A stretch of 64,000 nucleotides of DNA from Pseudomonas sp. S31 (GTDB taxonomy: Bacteria > Pseudomonadota > Gammaproteobacteria > Pseudomonadales > Pseudomonadaceae): NCBI RefSeq assembly GCF_016648105.1, contig NZ_JACVVE010000002.1:186001-250000 (forward strand), given 5' to 3'. The notes under the pieces are model-generated. The model saw only the letters and a list, made by a program, of their open reading frames with translations, did not search any database and had not been told where the DNA came from. The position numbers and the translations under genes were made by a program. This document shows positions 1 to 8,551 of this stretch, in pieces. Each line of letters opens with the position of its first letter. The stretch's first letter is position 1.

Positions 1-408
1 GACGGCGGCGAAAAGGCAGTGTTCGTCGGCGACACCTTGTTCATGCCCGACTACGGAACCGCGCGCTGTGACTTCCCCGGTGCCGACGCCCGGACCCTCT
101 ACCGGTCGATCCGGCGTCTGCTGGCCTACCCCGACGAGACCCGGCTGTTCATGTGCCACGACTACCTGCCCGGTGGGCGCGAGATGCAGTACGTCACCAC
201 CGTGGCCGAGCAGCGTGCCAGCAATGTCCACATCCACCAGGGTGTCGACGAGGACAGCTTCGTAGCGATGCGCGAAGCCCGTGACAAGACCCTCGACATG
301 CCTGTGCTGATCCTGCCTTCGGTCCAGGTGAACATGCGCAGCGGCCAGCTGCCGGAGCCCGAGGCCAACGGTGTCAGCTACCTGAAGATCCCGCTGAACA
401 AGCTCTGA
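1..408 (+). CDS. MBL-fold hydrolase (Blh / persulfide-dioxygenase-like), C-terminal part
   Basis: The reading frame is already open at base 1, so the gene begins upstream and only about 135 C-terminal residues are visible. They contain GDTLFMPDYGTARCDFPGAD, the metal-site strand typical of the ETHE1/Blh branch of metallo-beta-lactamase-fold proteins, followed by a CHDY motif supplying a further metal-ligand histidine. Family members oxidise glutathione persulfide or act with sulfide:quinone reductases. The next gene, 38 bases downstream on the same strand, is an SQR-like flavoprotein, which supports a role in sulfide or persulfide handling. Whether an N-terminal DUF442 domain is present cannot be seen. 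Confidence 0.85.
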   Translation, partial: DGGEKAVFVGDTLFMPDYGTARCDFPGADARTLYRSIRRLLAYPDETRLFMCHDYLPGGREMQYVTTVAEQRASNVHIHQGVDEDSFVAMREARDKTLDMPVLILPSVQVNMRSGQLPEPEANGVSYLKIPLNKL

Positions 409-446
409 GCACCCTGCCCCTACTTCGAAATCCAGGATTCACTGCC

Positions 447-1718
447 ATGCCTGCCTTGCTGTCCCCTTCCCATTCCGACCACCACCAGGTGGTCATCGTC
501 GGTGCCGGCGCTGCCGGTATCGCCACGGCGTCCAGCCTGTTGGCGCGTGACCCGTCGCTGGACATCGCACTGATCGACCCGGCCGATACCCATTACTACC
601 AGCCCGGCTGGACCATGGTCGGTGCCGGTGTGTTCAACGCCCCGGACACTGCCCGCAGCATGGCCTCGGCCATCCCGCGTGGGGTGCGCTGGATCAAGGC
701 GCGGGTCCAGGGCTTCGACCCCGAGGGCCAGGGAGTGCTGCTCGAGGACGGCCGCGCTGTGACTTATGCACAGCTGGTGGTCTGCCCCGGCCTCAAGCTC
801 GATTGGGACGCCATCGATGGGCTGAACGAAACCTTGGGCCGCAACGGCGTCACCTCCAACTACCGTTTCGATCTGGCGCCCTATACCTGGGAGCTGGTGC
901 AGACGCTCAAGCAGGGCCGTGCGCTGTTCACCCAACCGCCGATGCCGATCAAGTGCGCGGGGGCGCCGCAAAAGGCTTTATACCTGTCGTGCGACCACTG
1001 GCTGCGTAGCGGCGTCCTAGGTCAGATCCAGCCGTCCTTCTTCAACGCCGGCGCCGTGCTGTTCGGTGTTGCCGACTACGTGCCGGCGCTGATGGCCTAT
1101 ATCGACAAGTACGGCGTCGATCTGAAATACAGCCAGCGCCTGGTCGCGGTAGATGGTCCCAACCAGCGCGCCACCTTCGTGCGTACCCTGCCCGATGGCA
1201 GCAGCGAGACGCGAACCGAGTCGTTCGACATGCTCCACGTGGTGCCGCCGCAGGTCGCCCCGGACTTCATCCGCCACAGCCCGCTGGCCGATGCCGGCGG
1301 CTGGGTCGATGTCGACCCGCACACCCTGCGCCACCGCCAGTTCGACAATGTCCATGCGCTGGGGGACGTGGCCAATACCAGCAATGCCAAGACCGCTGCC
1401 GCCGCGCGCAAGCAGGCGCCGGTGGTGGCCAACAATGTGCTGGTAGCGCTGGGGCGGCGCCAGGCCCTGGCCCAATACGATGGCTATGGTTCGTGCCCGC
1501 TCACGGTCGAGCGCGGCAAGATCGTGCTGGCCGAGTTCACCTACGGTGGCAAGGTGGCGCCGAGTTTCCCGCGCTGGCTGCTCGATGGGCGCCAGCCAAC
1601 GCGCCTGGCCTGGTGGTTGAAAGCACGGGTACTGCCGCCACTGTACTGGCAGGCGATGCTCAAGGGCCGTGAATGGCTGGCGCGGCCGCAACCGCTGGCG
1701 GCCGAGGCGACACGGTGA
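447..1718 (+). CDS. sulfide:quinone oxidoreductase-like FAD protein
   Basis: A 423-residue flavoprotein. An FAD-binding Rossmann motif VGAGAAGIATA lies near residues 18-28. Cysteines C170 (in IKCAGAPQK) and C350 (in YGSCPLTVERG) sit where SQRs carry their redox-active pair, and C182 is also near the first. The C-terminal GDVANTSNAKTAAAARKQ stretch resembles the FAD/quinone region of SQR. Expected role: oxidise sulfide at the inner membrane, pass electrons to quinone and load sulfur onto an acceptor that the upstream MBL-fold protein could oxidise. The stop codon overlaps the GTG of the TauE gene by four bases, indicating an operon. Substrate specificity is inferred, not shown. Confidence 0.88.
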   Translation: MPALLSPSHSDHHQVVIVGAGAAGIATASSLLARDPSLDIALIDPADTHYYQPGWTMVGAGVFNAPDTARSMASAIPRGVRWIKARVQGFDPEGQGVLLEDGRAVTYAQLVVCPGLKLDWDAIDGLNETLGRNGVTSNYRFDLAPYTWELVQTLKQGRALFTQPPMPIKCAGAPQKALYLSCDHWLRSGVLGQIQPSFFNAGAVLFGVADYVPALMAYIDKYGVDLKYSQRLVAVDGPNQRATFVRTLPDGSSETRTESFDMLHVVPPQVAPDFIRHSPLADAGGWVDVDPHTLRHRQFDNVHALGDVANTSNAKTAAAARKQAPVVANNVLVALGRRQALAQYDGYGSCPLTVERGKIVLAEFTYGGKVAPSFPRWLLDGRQPTRLAWWLKARVLPPLYWQAMLKGREWLARPQPLAAEATR

Positions 1719-2533
1719 TCGAGCACCAGTTGCTCGGCGCCGGCCTGGGCGCGGTCATCGGCGCGGTACTGGCGCTGACCGGTGCCGGTGGCGGCATTCT
1801 CGCGGTGCCGTTGCTGGTGTTCGGCCTTGGCCTGTCGATGGCCGAAGCCGCGCCCATCGGTCTGCTTGCCGTGGGCCTGGCCGCAGCCGTGGGCGCCGGG
1901 CTGGGCTTGCGCGAAGGCCTGGTGCGCTACCGCGCCGCGCTGTTCATCGCGCTGATCGGTATCGCCGCTGCCCCTTTCGGCCTGATGCTCGCGCACCGTC
2001 TGCCCAACACGCCCCTGGCGCTGGTGTTCGCCGGGGTGCTGGTCTACGCCTGCCTGCGCATCTGGCGCAAGGCAGGCAAGGAACTGCGCGGCGAGCACAA
2101 CGACGCCCATCGCTACATCGAGCCGTGCGTGCTCAATCCGCTGCAGGGCCGCCTGCGCTGGACCCTGCCGTGCGCCCGCGCGCTGGCGCTGACCGGTGCT
2201 TTGGCGGGGTTGTTGTCGGGCCTGCTCGGGGTGGGCGGCGGCTTCGTCATCATTCCGGCGTTGAACCGCTACACCAACCTGCGCATGAAGAGCATCGTCT
2301 CGACGTCGCTGGCGGTGATCGCCCTGGTGTCCACCGGCAGCGTGGTCAGCGCCAGCCTGGCCGGCCTGGTGCACTGGCGCATCGCTGCGCCGTTCGCCGT
2401 CGGCGCGGTGCTCGGCTTGCTCCTGGCGCGGCCGCTGGCGACCAGGATCGCCGGCCCGCGCTTGCAGCAACTGTTTGCCGTGGCCGGCTGGTTGGCCGCC
2501 CTGTCGCTGGCGGGCAAGGCACTACTGGGCTAG
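1715..2533 (+). CDS. TauE/SafE-family sulfite/sulfur-compound exporter
   Basis: A membrane protein of about 272 residues with two repeated halves of hydrophobic helices. Each half starts with a glycine-rich segment (GAGGGILAVPLL near residues 21-32 and LLGVGGGFVIIPAL near residues 173-186), the hallmark of the TauE/SafE (DUF81) family, which exports sulfite, sulfoacetate or related anions. I place the start at the GTG at 1715, overlapping the sqr stop as GTGA; an ATG further upstream would add 14 unlikely residues. As third gene of the sulfide module it probably exports the sulfite or thiosulfate made by the enzymes. The 3' end overlaps the convergent LysR gene by 12 bases. Confidence 0.87.
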   Translation: MIEHQLLGAGLGAVIGAVLALTGAGGGILAVPLLVFGLGLSMAEAAPIGLLAVGLAAAVGAGLGLREGLVRYRAALFIALIGIAAAPFGLMLAHRLPNTPLALVFAGVLVYACLRIWRKAGKELRGEHNDAHRYIEPCVLNPLQGRLRWTLPCARALALTGALAGLLSGLLGVGGGFVIIPALNRYTNLRMKSIVSTSLAVIALVSTGSVVSASLAGLVHWRIAAPFAVGAVLGLLLARPLATRIAGPRLQQLFAVAGWLAALSLAGKALLG

Positions 2534-3409
2534 CAGTTCGTCCTGTTCGGCGGCGCACAGCTCCAGCAGGTAGTCCCACACCACCCGCAGGCGCACCGAC
2601 TTGTGCAGCTCGCGGCGGGTGCAGATCCAGTAGCTGCGCTGGATCGTCTCGCTGGGCAGCACCCGTACCAGCCCAGGGTCGTGGCGGGCCATGTAGTTGG
2701 GCAGCACGGCGATGCCGACGCCGGCCCGTGCCGCCTGCTGTTGGGCAATCACGCTGGTGCTGCGAAAGGCCACGTTGGGCGCCCGGCAGAAGCTGTTGAG
2801 AAACAGCAACTCCTGGCTGAACAGCAAGTCGTCGACGTAGCCGATCCAGCTGTGCCTGGCCAGGTCTTCGCGGTTGCGCAGCGGTGGCGCGCGGTCGAGG
2901 TAAGCCTGGCTGGCGTACAGGGCCAGGCGGTAGTCGGTGAGCTTACGAGTGATCAGCAGGTCGGCGCTGGGGCGCTCCAGGTGGATGCTGATCTCGGCCT
3001 CGCGGTTGAGGATGCTGACGAAGCGCGGCACCGCCACCAGTTCCACCTCCAGGCCCGGGTAGCGGCTGAACAGTTCGGTCATGCGCGGGGTGAAGAACAT
3101 GATACCAATGCCTTCGGTGACCCCCAGGCGGATCTTGCCCAACGGGGTGATGGCCTGGGTGATTTCCTCCTGCGCCAGCAAGGCGACGTTCTCCATGGCC
3201 TCGGCGTGCTTGAGCAGGGCCTGGCCCGAGGGCGTCAGTTCGTAGCCCTGGGCGTGCTGCATGAACAGCGGCGTGCCCAGGCTTTTCTCGATGCTCTCGA
3301 TGTGCCGGGCGACGGTGCTGTGGGTGGTATTGAGGCGCTTGGCGGCGGTGAGCAGGCGGCCGCTGCGCTGCAACTCGAGGAAAAACCGCAGATCGTTCCA
3401 GTCGAACAT
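2522..3409 (-). CDS. LysR-family transcriptional regulator
   Basis: A 295-residue LysR regulator. The N-terminal winged helix-turn-helix spans roughly residues 4-62 (helix pair around LTAAKRLNTTHSTVARHIES), followed by the two-lobed effector domain. It is divergent from the GMC oxidoreductase/transporter pair across a 219-base spacer, and convergent with the sulfide module. By the usual LysR arrangement its most likely target is the divergent GMC-MFS pair, but no operator was identified and the spacer is mostly a REP palindrome. The effector is unknown. Confidence 0.9.
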   Translation of the reverse strand: MFDWNDLRFFLELQRSGRLLTAAKRLNTTHSTVARHIESIEKSLGTPLFMQHAQGYELTPSGQALLKHAEAMENVALLAQEEITQAITPLGKIRLGVTEGIGIMFFTPRMTELFSRYPGLEVELVAVPRFVSILNREAEISIHLERPSADLLITRKLTDYRLALYASQAYLDRAPPLRNREDLARHSWIGYVDDLLFSQELLFLNSFCRAPNVAFRSTSVIAQQQAARAGVGIAVLPNYMARHDPGLVRVLPSETIQRSYWICTRRELHKSVRLRVVWDYLLELCAAEQDELLAQ

Positions 3410-3432
3410 GCTGATCCTTGTGGTTGTTCTTA

Positions 3433-3510
3433 CCGGCCTTTTCGCGGCTAAAGCCGCTCCTACAGGGATAGCGTTGTCTGTAGGAGCGGCTTTAGCCGCG
3501 AAGAGGCCGG
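3433..3510. repeat. REP inverted pair (TAAAGCC variant)
   Basis: Two head-to-head copies of the P. putida REP palindrome in the version reading GGAGCGGCTTTAGCCGCGAA, separated by a short spacer. It lies between the LysR gene and the GMC gene. It is non-coding and can form a long cruciform or hairpin. Confidence 0.9.
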
Positions 3511-3628
3511 TACAGGCTTACCGCTGTGCTAAAACGCACAACGGCTGCGCGAAATCTCGTGTTCCCTCTGCGAAATTACTCACTAAGATGATTCGGGACA
3601 AGAATAAAAAACAGGCCCGAGGTTGCAC

Positions 3629-5275
3629 ATGCCATCAGCCGATTCTGTCTACGACTATGTGGTCGTGGGTGCCGGTCCCGCCGGATGCCTGCTGGCCAAT
3701 CGTTTGTCCGCCGACCCTTCCTGCCGCGTCTTGCTGCTCGAAGCGGGTGGTCGCGACAACTATCCCTGGATTCACATTCCCGTCGGTTATCTCTACTGCA
3801 TCGGCAACCCACGCACCGACTGGTGCTTCAAGACCGAGGCGCAGCCCGGTCTGAACGGTCGCAGCCTGGGTTATCCACGGGGCAAGGTGCTGGGCGGCTG
3901 CTCTTCGATCAACGGCATGATCTACATGCGCGGCCAGGCCAGCGACTACGACCAGTGGGCCGAGCAAGGCAACGACGGCTGGGCCTGGAAAGACGTGCTG
4001 CCACTGTTCAAGGCCAGCGAGAACCACTTCGCTGGCGCCAGCGAGCACCATGGCGGCAGCGGTGAGTGGCGCGTCGAGCGCCAGCGCTACAGTTGGCCGA
4101 TTCTCGATGCCTTCCGCGATGCCGCCGAGCAGAGCGGCATCGCCAAGGTCGACGACTTCAACACCGGCGACAACCAGGGCTGTGGATACTTTCAGGTCAA
4201 CCAGCGCAGCGGCGTGCGCTGGAATGCGTCCAAGGCCTTCCTGCGGCCGATCGAGAACCGCCCCAACCTGACCGTGCTGACCGGCGTGCAGGTCGACCAG
4301 GTACTCTTGAACAACACTCGGGCCCGCGCCGTGAAAGCCTTCTGGCAGGGGGCCTGGCACGAGTTCGACGCCCGCCGCGAAATCATCCTCTGCGCCGGGG
4401 CGGTTGGTTCGCCGGGTATTCTCCAGCGCTCCGGCATCGGCCCGCGCACACTCCTGGAAAGCCTTGGCATCGCCGTGCGCCACGACATGCCGGGGGTTGG
4501 CGGCAACCTGCAGGACCACCTGCAACTGCGCCTGATCTACCAGATCCGCAACACCCGCACGCTCAACCAGATGGCCAACAGCCTGTGGGGCAAGATGGGC
4601 ATGGGCCTGCGCTACCTGTATGACCGCAGTGGCCCGTTGGCGATGGCGCCGAGTCAGTTGGGTGCCTTCGTGCGCTCGAGCCCGGAGCAGGCCACGGCCA
4701 ACCTGCAGTACCACGTGCAGCCTCTGTCGCTGGAGCGCTTCGGTGAGCCGCTGCATCGCTTTGCGGCCTTCACTGCCTCGGTGTGCAACCTGCGCCCGGC
4801 CAGCCGCGGGCGTATCGACATCCGCAGCGCCGACATGAACAGCACGCCACTGATCGACCCCAACTACCTCAGCGACCCTCGGGACCTGCAGGTTGCCGCC
4901 GATGCCATCCGCCTCACCCGGCGCATCGTCCAGGCCCCTGCCCTGGCCGCGTTCGCCCCGGAGGAATACCTGCCAGGGCCAGCCTTGCAAAGCGACGATG
5001 AGCTGTACGAAGCCGCCGGCAAGATCGGCACCACCATTTTCCACCCGGTGGGCACCTGCCGCATGGGCCATGGCCCGCTGGACGTTGTGGACAACCAGCT
5101 GCGCGTGCACGGCATCCCCGGGCTGCGCGTGGCGGATGCCTCGATCATGCCGCAGATCACCTCCGGCAATACCTGTTCACCCACACTCATGATCGCCGAG
5201 AAGGCGGCCGAACTCATTCTCAGGGGAGCGCCCACCCAGACCTATCTCAACGAAGACGCAATACCGACGCCCTGA
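3629..5275 (+). CDS. GMC-family FAD-dependent alcohol/choline dehydrogenase-like oxidoreductase
   Basis: A 548-residue GMC oxidoreductase. The ADP-binding motif GAGPAG is at residues 14-19. GMC signature 1 lies around GKVLGGCSSINGMIYMRG, signature 2 around GAVGSPGILQRSGIG, and the C-terminal catalytic region has FHPVGTCRMG and the conserved GNTCSPTLMIAEKA. The family oxidises alcohols such as choline, aryl or polyethylene-glycol alcohols. ATG 3629 is chosen because CGAGG lies six bases upstream; a TTG two codons earlier is possible. A transporter gene follows 100 bases later, suggesting uptake and oxidation of an exogenous alcohol. Assignment to betA is not supported, because no betB or betI neighbours are present. 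Confidence 0.92.
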   Translation: MPSADSVYDYVVVGAGPAGCLLANRLSADPSCRVLLLEAGGRDNYPWIHIPVGYLYCIGNPRTDWCFKTEAQPGLNGRSLGYPRGKVLGGCSSINGMIYMRGQASDYDQWAEQGNDGWAWKDVLPLFKASENHFAGASEHHGGSGEWRVERQRYSWPILDAFRDAAEQSGIAKVDDFNTGDNQGCGYFQVNQRSGVRWNASKAFLRPIENRPNLTVLTGVQVDQVLLNNTRARAVKAFWQGAWHEFDARREIILCAGAVGSPGILQRSGIGPRTLLESLGIAVRHDMPGVGGNLQDHLQLRLIYQIRNTRTLNQMANSLWGKMGMGLRYLYDRSGPLAMAPSQLGAFVRSSPEQATANLQYHVQPLSLERFGEPLHRFAAFTASVCNLRPASRGRIDIRSADMNSTPLIDPNYLSDPRDLQVAADAIRLTRRIVQAPALAAFAPEEYLPGPALQSDDELYEAAGKIGTTIFHPVGTCRMGHGPLDVVDNQLRVHGIPGLRVADASIMPQITSGNTCSPTLMIAEKAAELILRGAPTQTYLNEDAIPTP

Positions 5276-5375
5276 CCCAAAGGGTGCGTGCAACACCGGC
5301 AGCTAGCGGTCGGAAGCTGCCGACAGTGGAACAACAAGAATAATCACTGTGGCCTGTGGGCCGAGGACAGCAACG

Positions 5376-6995
5376 ATGTCGGATTACATTCAAGAGCAGG
5401 GTGCGACGGCTAGCAGATCCAGCCGTCGCGAAGAGCGCAAGATCATTTTCGCGTCATCCCTCGGGACGGTTTTCGAGTGGTATGACTTTTTTCTCTACGG
5501 CGCGCTGGCAGCAGTCATCAGCAAGCAGTTTTTCGCTGGCGTGAACGACACCACCGCCTTCATCTTCGCCTTGATGGCCTTCGCCGCCGGCTTCCTGGTG
5601 CGGCCCTTCGGTGCACTGGTGTTCGGCCGCCTCGGTGACATGATCGGGCGCAAATACACGTTCCTGATCACCATCGTGCTGATGGGCCTGTCGACCTTCG
5701 CGGTCGGTCTGCTGCCCACCTACGCCAGCATCGGCATCGCCGCGCCAATCATCCTGGTGGTGCTGCGCATGCTTCAGGGCTTGGCCCTGGGCGGTGAATA
5801 CGGCGGCGCGGCCACCTACGTGGCCGAGCATGCCCCACCCGGCAAGCGTGGTTTTCATACCGGCTTCATCCAGTCCACCGCTACCTTGGGGCTGCTGTTG
5901 TCGCTGGTGGTGGTGCTGGGCAGCCGCTACATCAGCGGCGATCAGTTCGAAGCCTGGGGCTGGCGCCTGCCGTTCCTGCTGTCGATCGTGCTGTTGGCGA
6001 TTTCCACCTGGATCCGCATGAGCATGCACGAGTCGCCGGCCTTCGTGAAAATGAAGGCCCAGGGCAAGGTGAGCAAGTCGCCGATCCGCGAGTCCTTCAC
6101 CTCCTGGCCGAACCTCAAGGTGGTACTGACCGCGCTGTTCAGCATCAACGCCGGCCAGGCAGTGACGTTTTACACCGCGCAGTTCTATGTACTGTTCTTC
6201 CTCACCCAGATGCTCAAGATGGACCCGGCTCAGGCCAACACCCTGCTGATCATCAGTGTGGTGATCGGCGCGCCGTTCTTCGTGTTCTTCGGCTGGCTGT
6301 CCGACCGTATCGGCCGCAAACCCATCCTGATGCTCGGCCTGCTGCTGGCCACCGTGCTGTACTTCCCGATGTTCAAGGCCCTGAGCCACTATGCCAACCC
6401 GCAGATCGACGCGGCCAGCCGCCAGGCACCGATCGTGGTCAGCGCCGACCCGCAAGGCTGCACTTTCCAGTTCGACCCGGTGGGCAAGGCGCGCTTCGAC
6501 AGCCCGTGCGACAAGGTCAAGACCTTCCTGGTCAAGCAGGGCCTGCCGTACAGTTCGGTGACCGCGGCGGGTAGCGATGTCGTGGTGAAGATCGGCGAAA
6601 CCGCGATCAATGGCTTCGACGAAGCCGCCATGCGCGCGGCGATCGAACAGGCCGGCTACCCCGCCAAGGCGGACCCGGCCCAGGTCAACCAAGTGATGGT
6701 GGTGGTGCTGATCGTGGCGATGATCCTGATCGCGACCATGACCTACGGCCCGCTCGCGGCCGTCATGGTCGAGCTGTTCCCGACCCGCATCCGCTATACC
6801 TCGATGTCGCTGCCCTATCACATTGGCAACGGCTGGTTCGGCGGGTTCCTGCCGACCGTGTCGTTCGCCTTGGTGGTGTACACCGGGGATATCTTCTACG
6901 GGCTTTGGTACCCGGTGCTGGTGACGGGTATCAGCCTGGTGGTGGGGATCTTCTGTCTGAAAGAAACCAAGGATGTGGATATCGACAAGGTCTGA
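5376..6995 (+). CDS. MHS-family (ProP/ShiA-like) MFS metabolite:proton symporter with periplasmic insert
   Basis: A 539-residue major facilitator with 12 predicted helices. MHS-type features are the N-terminal SLGTVFEWYDFFLYG and the loop motif GRLGDMIGRKYTFLITI. Between a helix ending near residue 337 and the next beginning near residue 437 there is a hydrophilic insert of about 100 residues with two cysteines (C362 and C378) that could form a disulfide in the periplasm. The ATG at 5376 has GAGGA eight bases upstream; a GTG nine codons earlier is less likely. The gene probably imports the substrate of the upstream GMC oxidoreductase. A strong terminator follows. Confidence 0.9.
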   Translation: MSDYIQEQGATASRSSRREERKIIFASSLGTVFEWYDFFLYGALAAVISKQFFAGVNDTTAFIFALMAFAAGFLVRPFGALVFGRLGDMIGRKYTFLITIVLMGLSTFAVGLLPTYASIGIAAPIILVVLRMLQGLALGGEYGGAATYVAEHAPPGKRGFHTGFIQSTATLGLLLSLVVVLGSRYISGDQFEAWGWRLPFLLSIVLLAISTWIRMSMHESPAFVKMKAQGKVSKSPIRESFTSWPNLKVVLTALFSINAGQAVTFYTAQFYVLFFLTQMLKMDPAQANTLLIISVVIGAPFFVFFGWLSDRIGRKPILMLGLLLATVLYFPMFKALSHYANPQIDAASRQAPIVVSADPQGCTFQFDPVGKARFDSPCDKVKTFLVKQGLPYSSVTAAGSDVVVKIGETAINGFDEAAMRAAIEQAGYPAKADPAQVNQVMVVVLIVAMILIATMTYGPLAAVMVELFPTRIRYTSMSLPYHIGNGWFGGFLPTVSFALVVYTGDIFYGLWYPVLVTGISLVVGIFCLKETKDVDIDKV

Positions 6996-7030
6996 AGAAT
7001 CCAGCGCAAAGGCCCTGCTTCAGGCATAAA

Positions 7031-7057
7031 AAAACCGGCTGTAACAGCCGGTTTTCT
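7031..7057. terminator. bidirectional Rho-independent terminator
   Basis: An 11-bp stem, AAAACCGGCTG paired with CAGCCGGTTTT around a TAA loop, ending in T-rich sequence on both strands. It closes the GMC-MFS unit and may also stop the minus-strand glyQS transcript, whose last gene ends at 7188. Confidence 0.9.
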
Positions 7058-7187
7058 TATGCTCCCAAAAAACTTATGCACGATTTTCGGGAAAAATTCA
7101 TACAGGGAAATAAATAGATAATTCAATGAGTTATCGCTGAATTCAAGCATTCCATGCAGAAATTGCACACAAGTTATCCACAGACCG

Positions 7188-7958
7188 TCAGGCAATCTGC
7201 TCTTCAGGCTTTTCATCCACCGGCGGCAGCGAACCCATGGCCCGTTGGGTCGCCTCGTTCCAGGCGGCGGCGCGGTCGTTGAGCTCGGCGATGGCGCGTG
7301 GCCCGGTGCCGTTGGCGTACATCGGCTCGCCGATCACCACTTCGATGGTGCCCGAGCGCTTGCCCCAGCCGCTCTTGGGCCAGAACTTGCCGGCGTTGTG
7401 GGCGATCGGCAGTACCGGCAGCCCGGCGTTCACTGCCAGCGCGGTGCCGCCGCGGGAGAACTTGCCCACGGTGCCGAACGGCACGCGGGTGCCTTCGGGG
7501 AAGATCAGCACCCAGGTCTTCTGCTTGAGCAGTTCGTCACCCTTGCTGGCCACCTGGCGCAGGGCTTCCTTCGGGTTGTCGCGGTTGATCGCGATCGGCC
7601 GCAGCATGGCCATCGCCCAGCCGAAGAACGGCACGTACAGCAGCTCGCGCTTGAGTACCTGGCTCAGCGGCGAGAAGTACTGGGAAAGGAAGAAGGTTTC
7701 CCAGGTGCTCTGGTGGTTGGACAGGATCACGCAGGGCTCATTCGGCACGTTCTCGGCACCGGTGACCTTGTAGTCGATGCCGAGGATGGTGCGCACCAGG
7801 AACAATGCGCAGCGGCACCAGTACACGTTGATGAACGTGTAGCGCTTGGGGAACGACAGGAACGGCGCGACGAAGAAGCTCAGGGAGCACCACAGCAAGG
7901 AACTGGTGCCCAGCAGCAGGTAAAAAAGAAAGATTCTGATCGCCTGCAGGATCGACAT
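7188..7958 (-). CDS. 1-acyl-sn-glycerol-3-phosphate acyltransferase (PlsC family)
   Basis: A 256-residue membrane-bound acyltransferase. A hydrophobic N-terminal anchor covers residues 5-35. The catalytic motif near residue 80 is NHQSTWET, an H-x4-E version of the usual H-x4-D, and FPEGTR lies downstream. The family transfers an acyl group to lysophosphatidic acid in phospholipid synthesis. It is the last gene of the glyQ-glyS-gmhB group, 62 bases after gmhB. Pseudomonas genomes carry several PlsC paralogues, so this need not be the main housekeeping enzyme. Confidence 0.9.
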   Translation of the reverse strand: MSILQAIRIFLFYLLLGTSSLLWCSLSFFVAPFLSFPKRYTFINVYWCRCALFLVRTILGIDYKVTGAENVPNEPCVILSNHQSTWETFFLSQYFSPLSQVLKRELLYVPFFGWAMAMLRPIAINRDNPKEALRQVASKGDELLKQKTWVLIFPEGTRVPFGTVGKFSRGGTALAVNAGLPVLPIAHNAGKFWPKSGWGKRSGTIEVVIGEPMYANGTGPRAIAELNDRAAAWNEATQRAMGSLPPVDEKPEEQIA

Positions 7959-8020
7959 AGTGGCAAGTACCGTTGCGGGGCGCGCCCGCCTGAAGAAACG
8001 TGCGCCAAGTGGCGCACTAT

Positions 8021-8548
8021 TTAAATTAGTTCTCTGGCGATAGCCGCCAGATCGTCGAAAATCAGTGTAGATTCGGGAACGCCTTTTTCCAGGGTCCTCT
8101 CGCCCTTGCCGGTTTTCACCAGCACGGGTTGTGCTCCGACGGCCAGGGCGGCCTCCAGGTCACCTTTGCTGTCGCCGACGAACCACACGCCATGCAGGTC
8201 GGCGTGATAGTGCTCGGCAATCGCCCGCAACATGCCAGGCTTGGGCTTGCGGCACTCGCAGCCGTCGTCCGGCCCGTGCGGGCAATACACGATATGGCCC
8301 ACTTCGCCACCCTGCTCGGCCACCAGCGCGCGCAGGCGCGCATGCATGGCCTCGAGGGTTGCCAGCGGGTAATAGCCACGGGCAATGCCGGACTGGTTGG
8401 TGGCCACTGCCACCGTCCAGCCGGCCTTGCTCAACTGCGCGATGGCCTCGACCGCGCCGGGAATCGGGATCCACTCCTCCAGCGTCTTGATGTAGGCGTC
8501 GGAGTCCTGGTTGATCACCCCGTCACGATCGAGAATCAGCAGTTTCAA
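8021..8548 (-). CDS. gmhB: D-glycero-beta-D-manno-heptose-1,7-bisphosphate 7-phosphatase
   Basis: A 175-residue HAD phosphatase. The nucleophile motif LDRDGVIN (D7 and D9) is at the N-terminus. A zinc-binding loop YCPHGPDDGCECRKPKPGM and the final acidic motif VGDSKGDLEAA are characteristic of GmhB, which removes the 7-phosphate during synthesis of ADP-heptose for the LPS inner core. It starts three bases after the glyS stop, so it is translated from the glyQS message; this coupling is conserved in pseudomonads. Confidence 0.94.
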   Translation of the reverse strand: MKLLILDRDGVINQDSDAYIKTLEEWIPIPGAVEAIAQLSKAGWTVAVATNQSGIARGYYPLATLEAMHARLRALVAEQGGEVGHIVYCPHGPDDGCECRKPKPGMLRAIAEHYHADLHGVWFVGDSKGDLEAALAVGAQPVLVKTGKGERTLEKGVPESTLIFDDLAAIARELI

Positions 8549-8551
8549 GGC

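Noticed and set aside
3629..6995. GMC oxidoreductase as BetA of a bet operon
   Set aside because: No betB, betI or BCCT transporter adjoins it and the partner is an MHS symporter; specificity left open.
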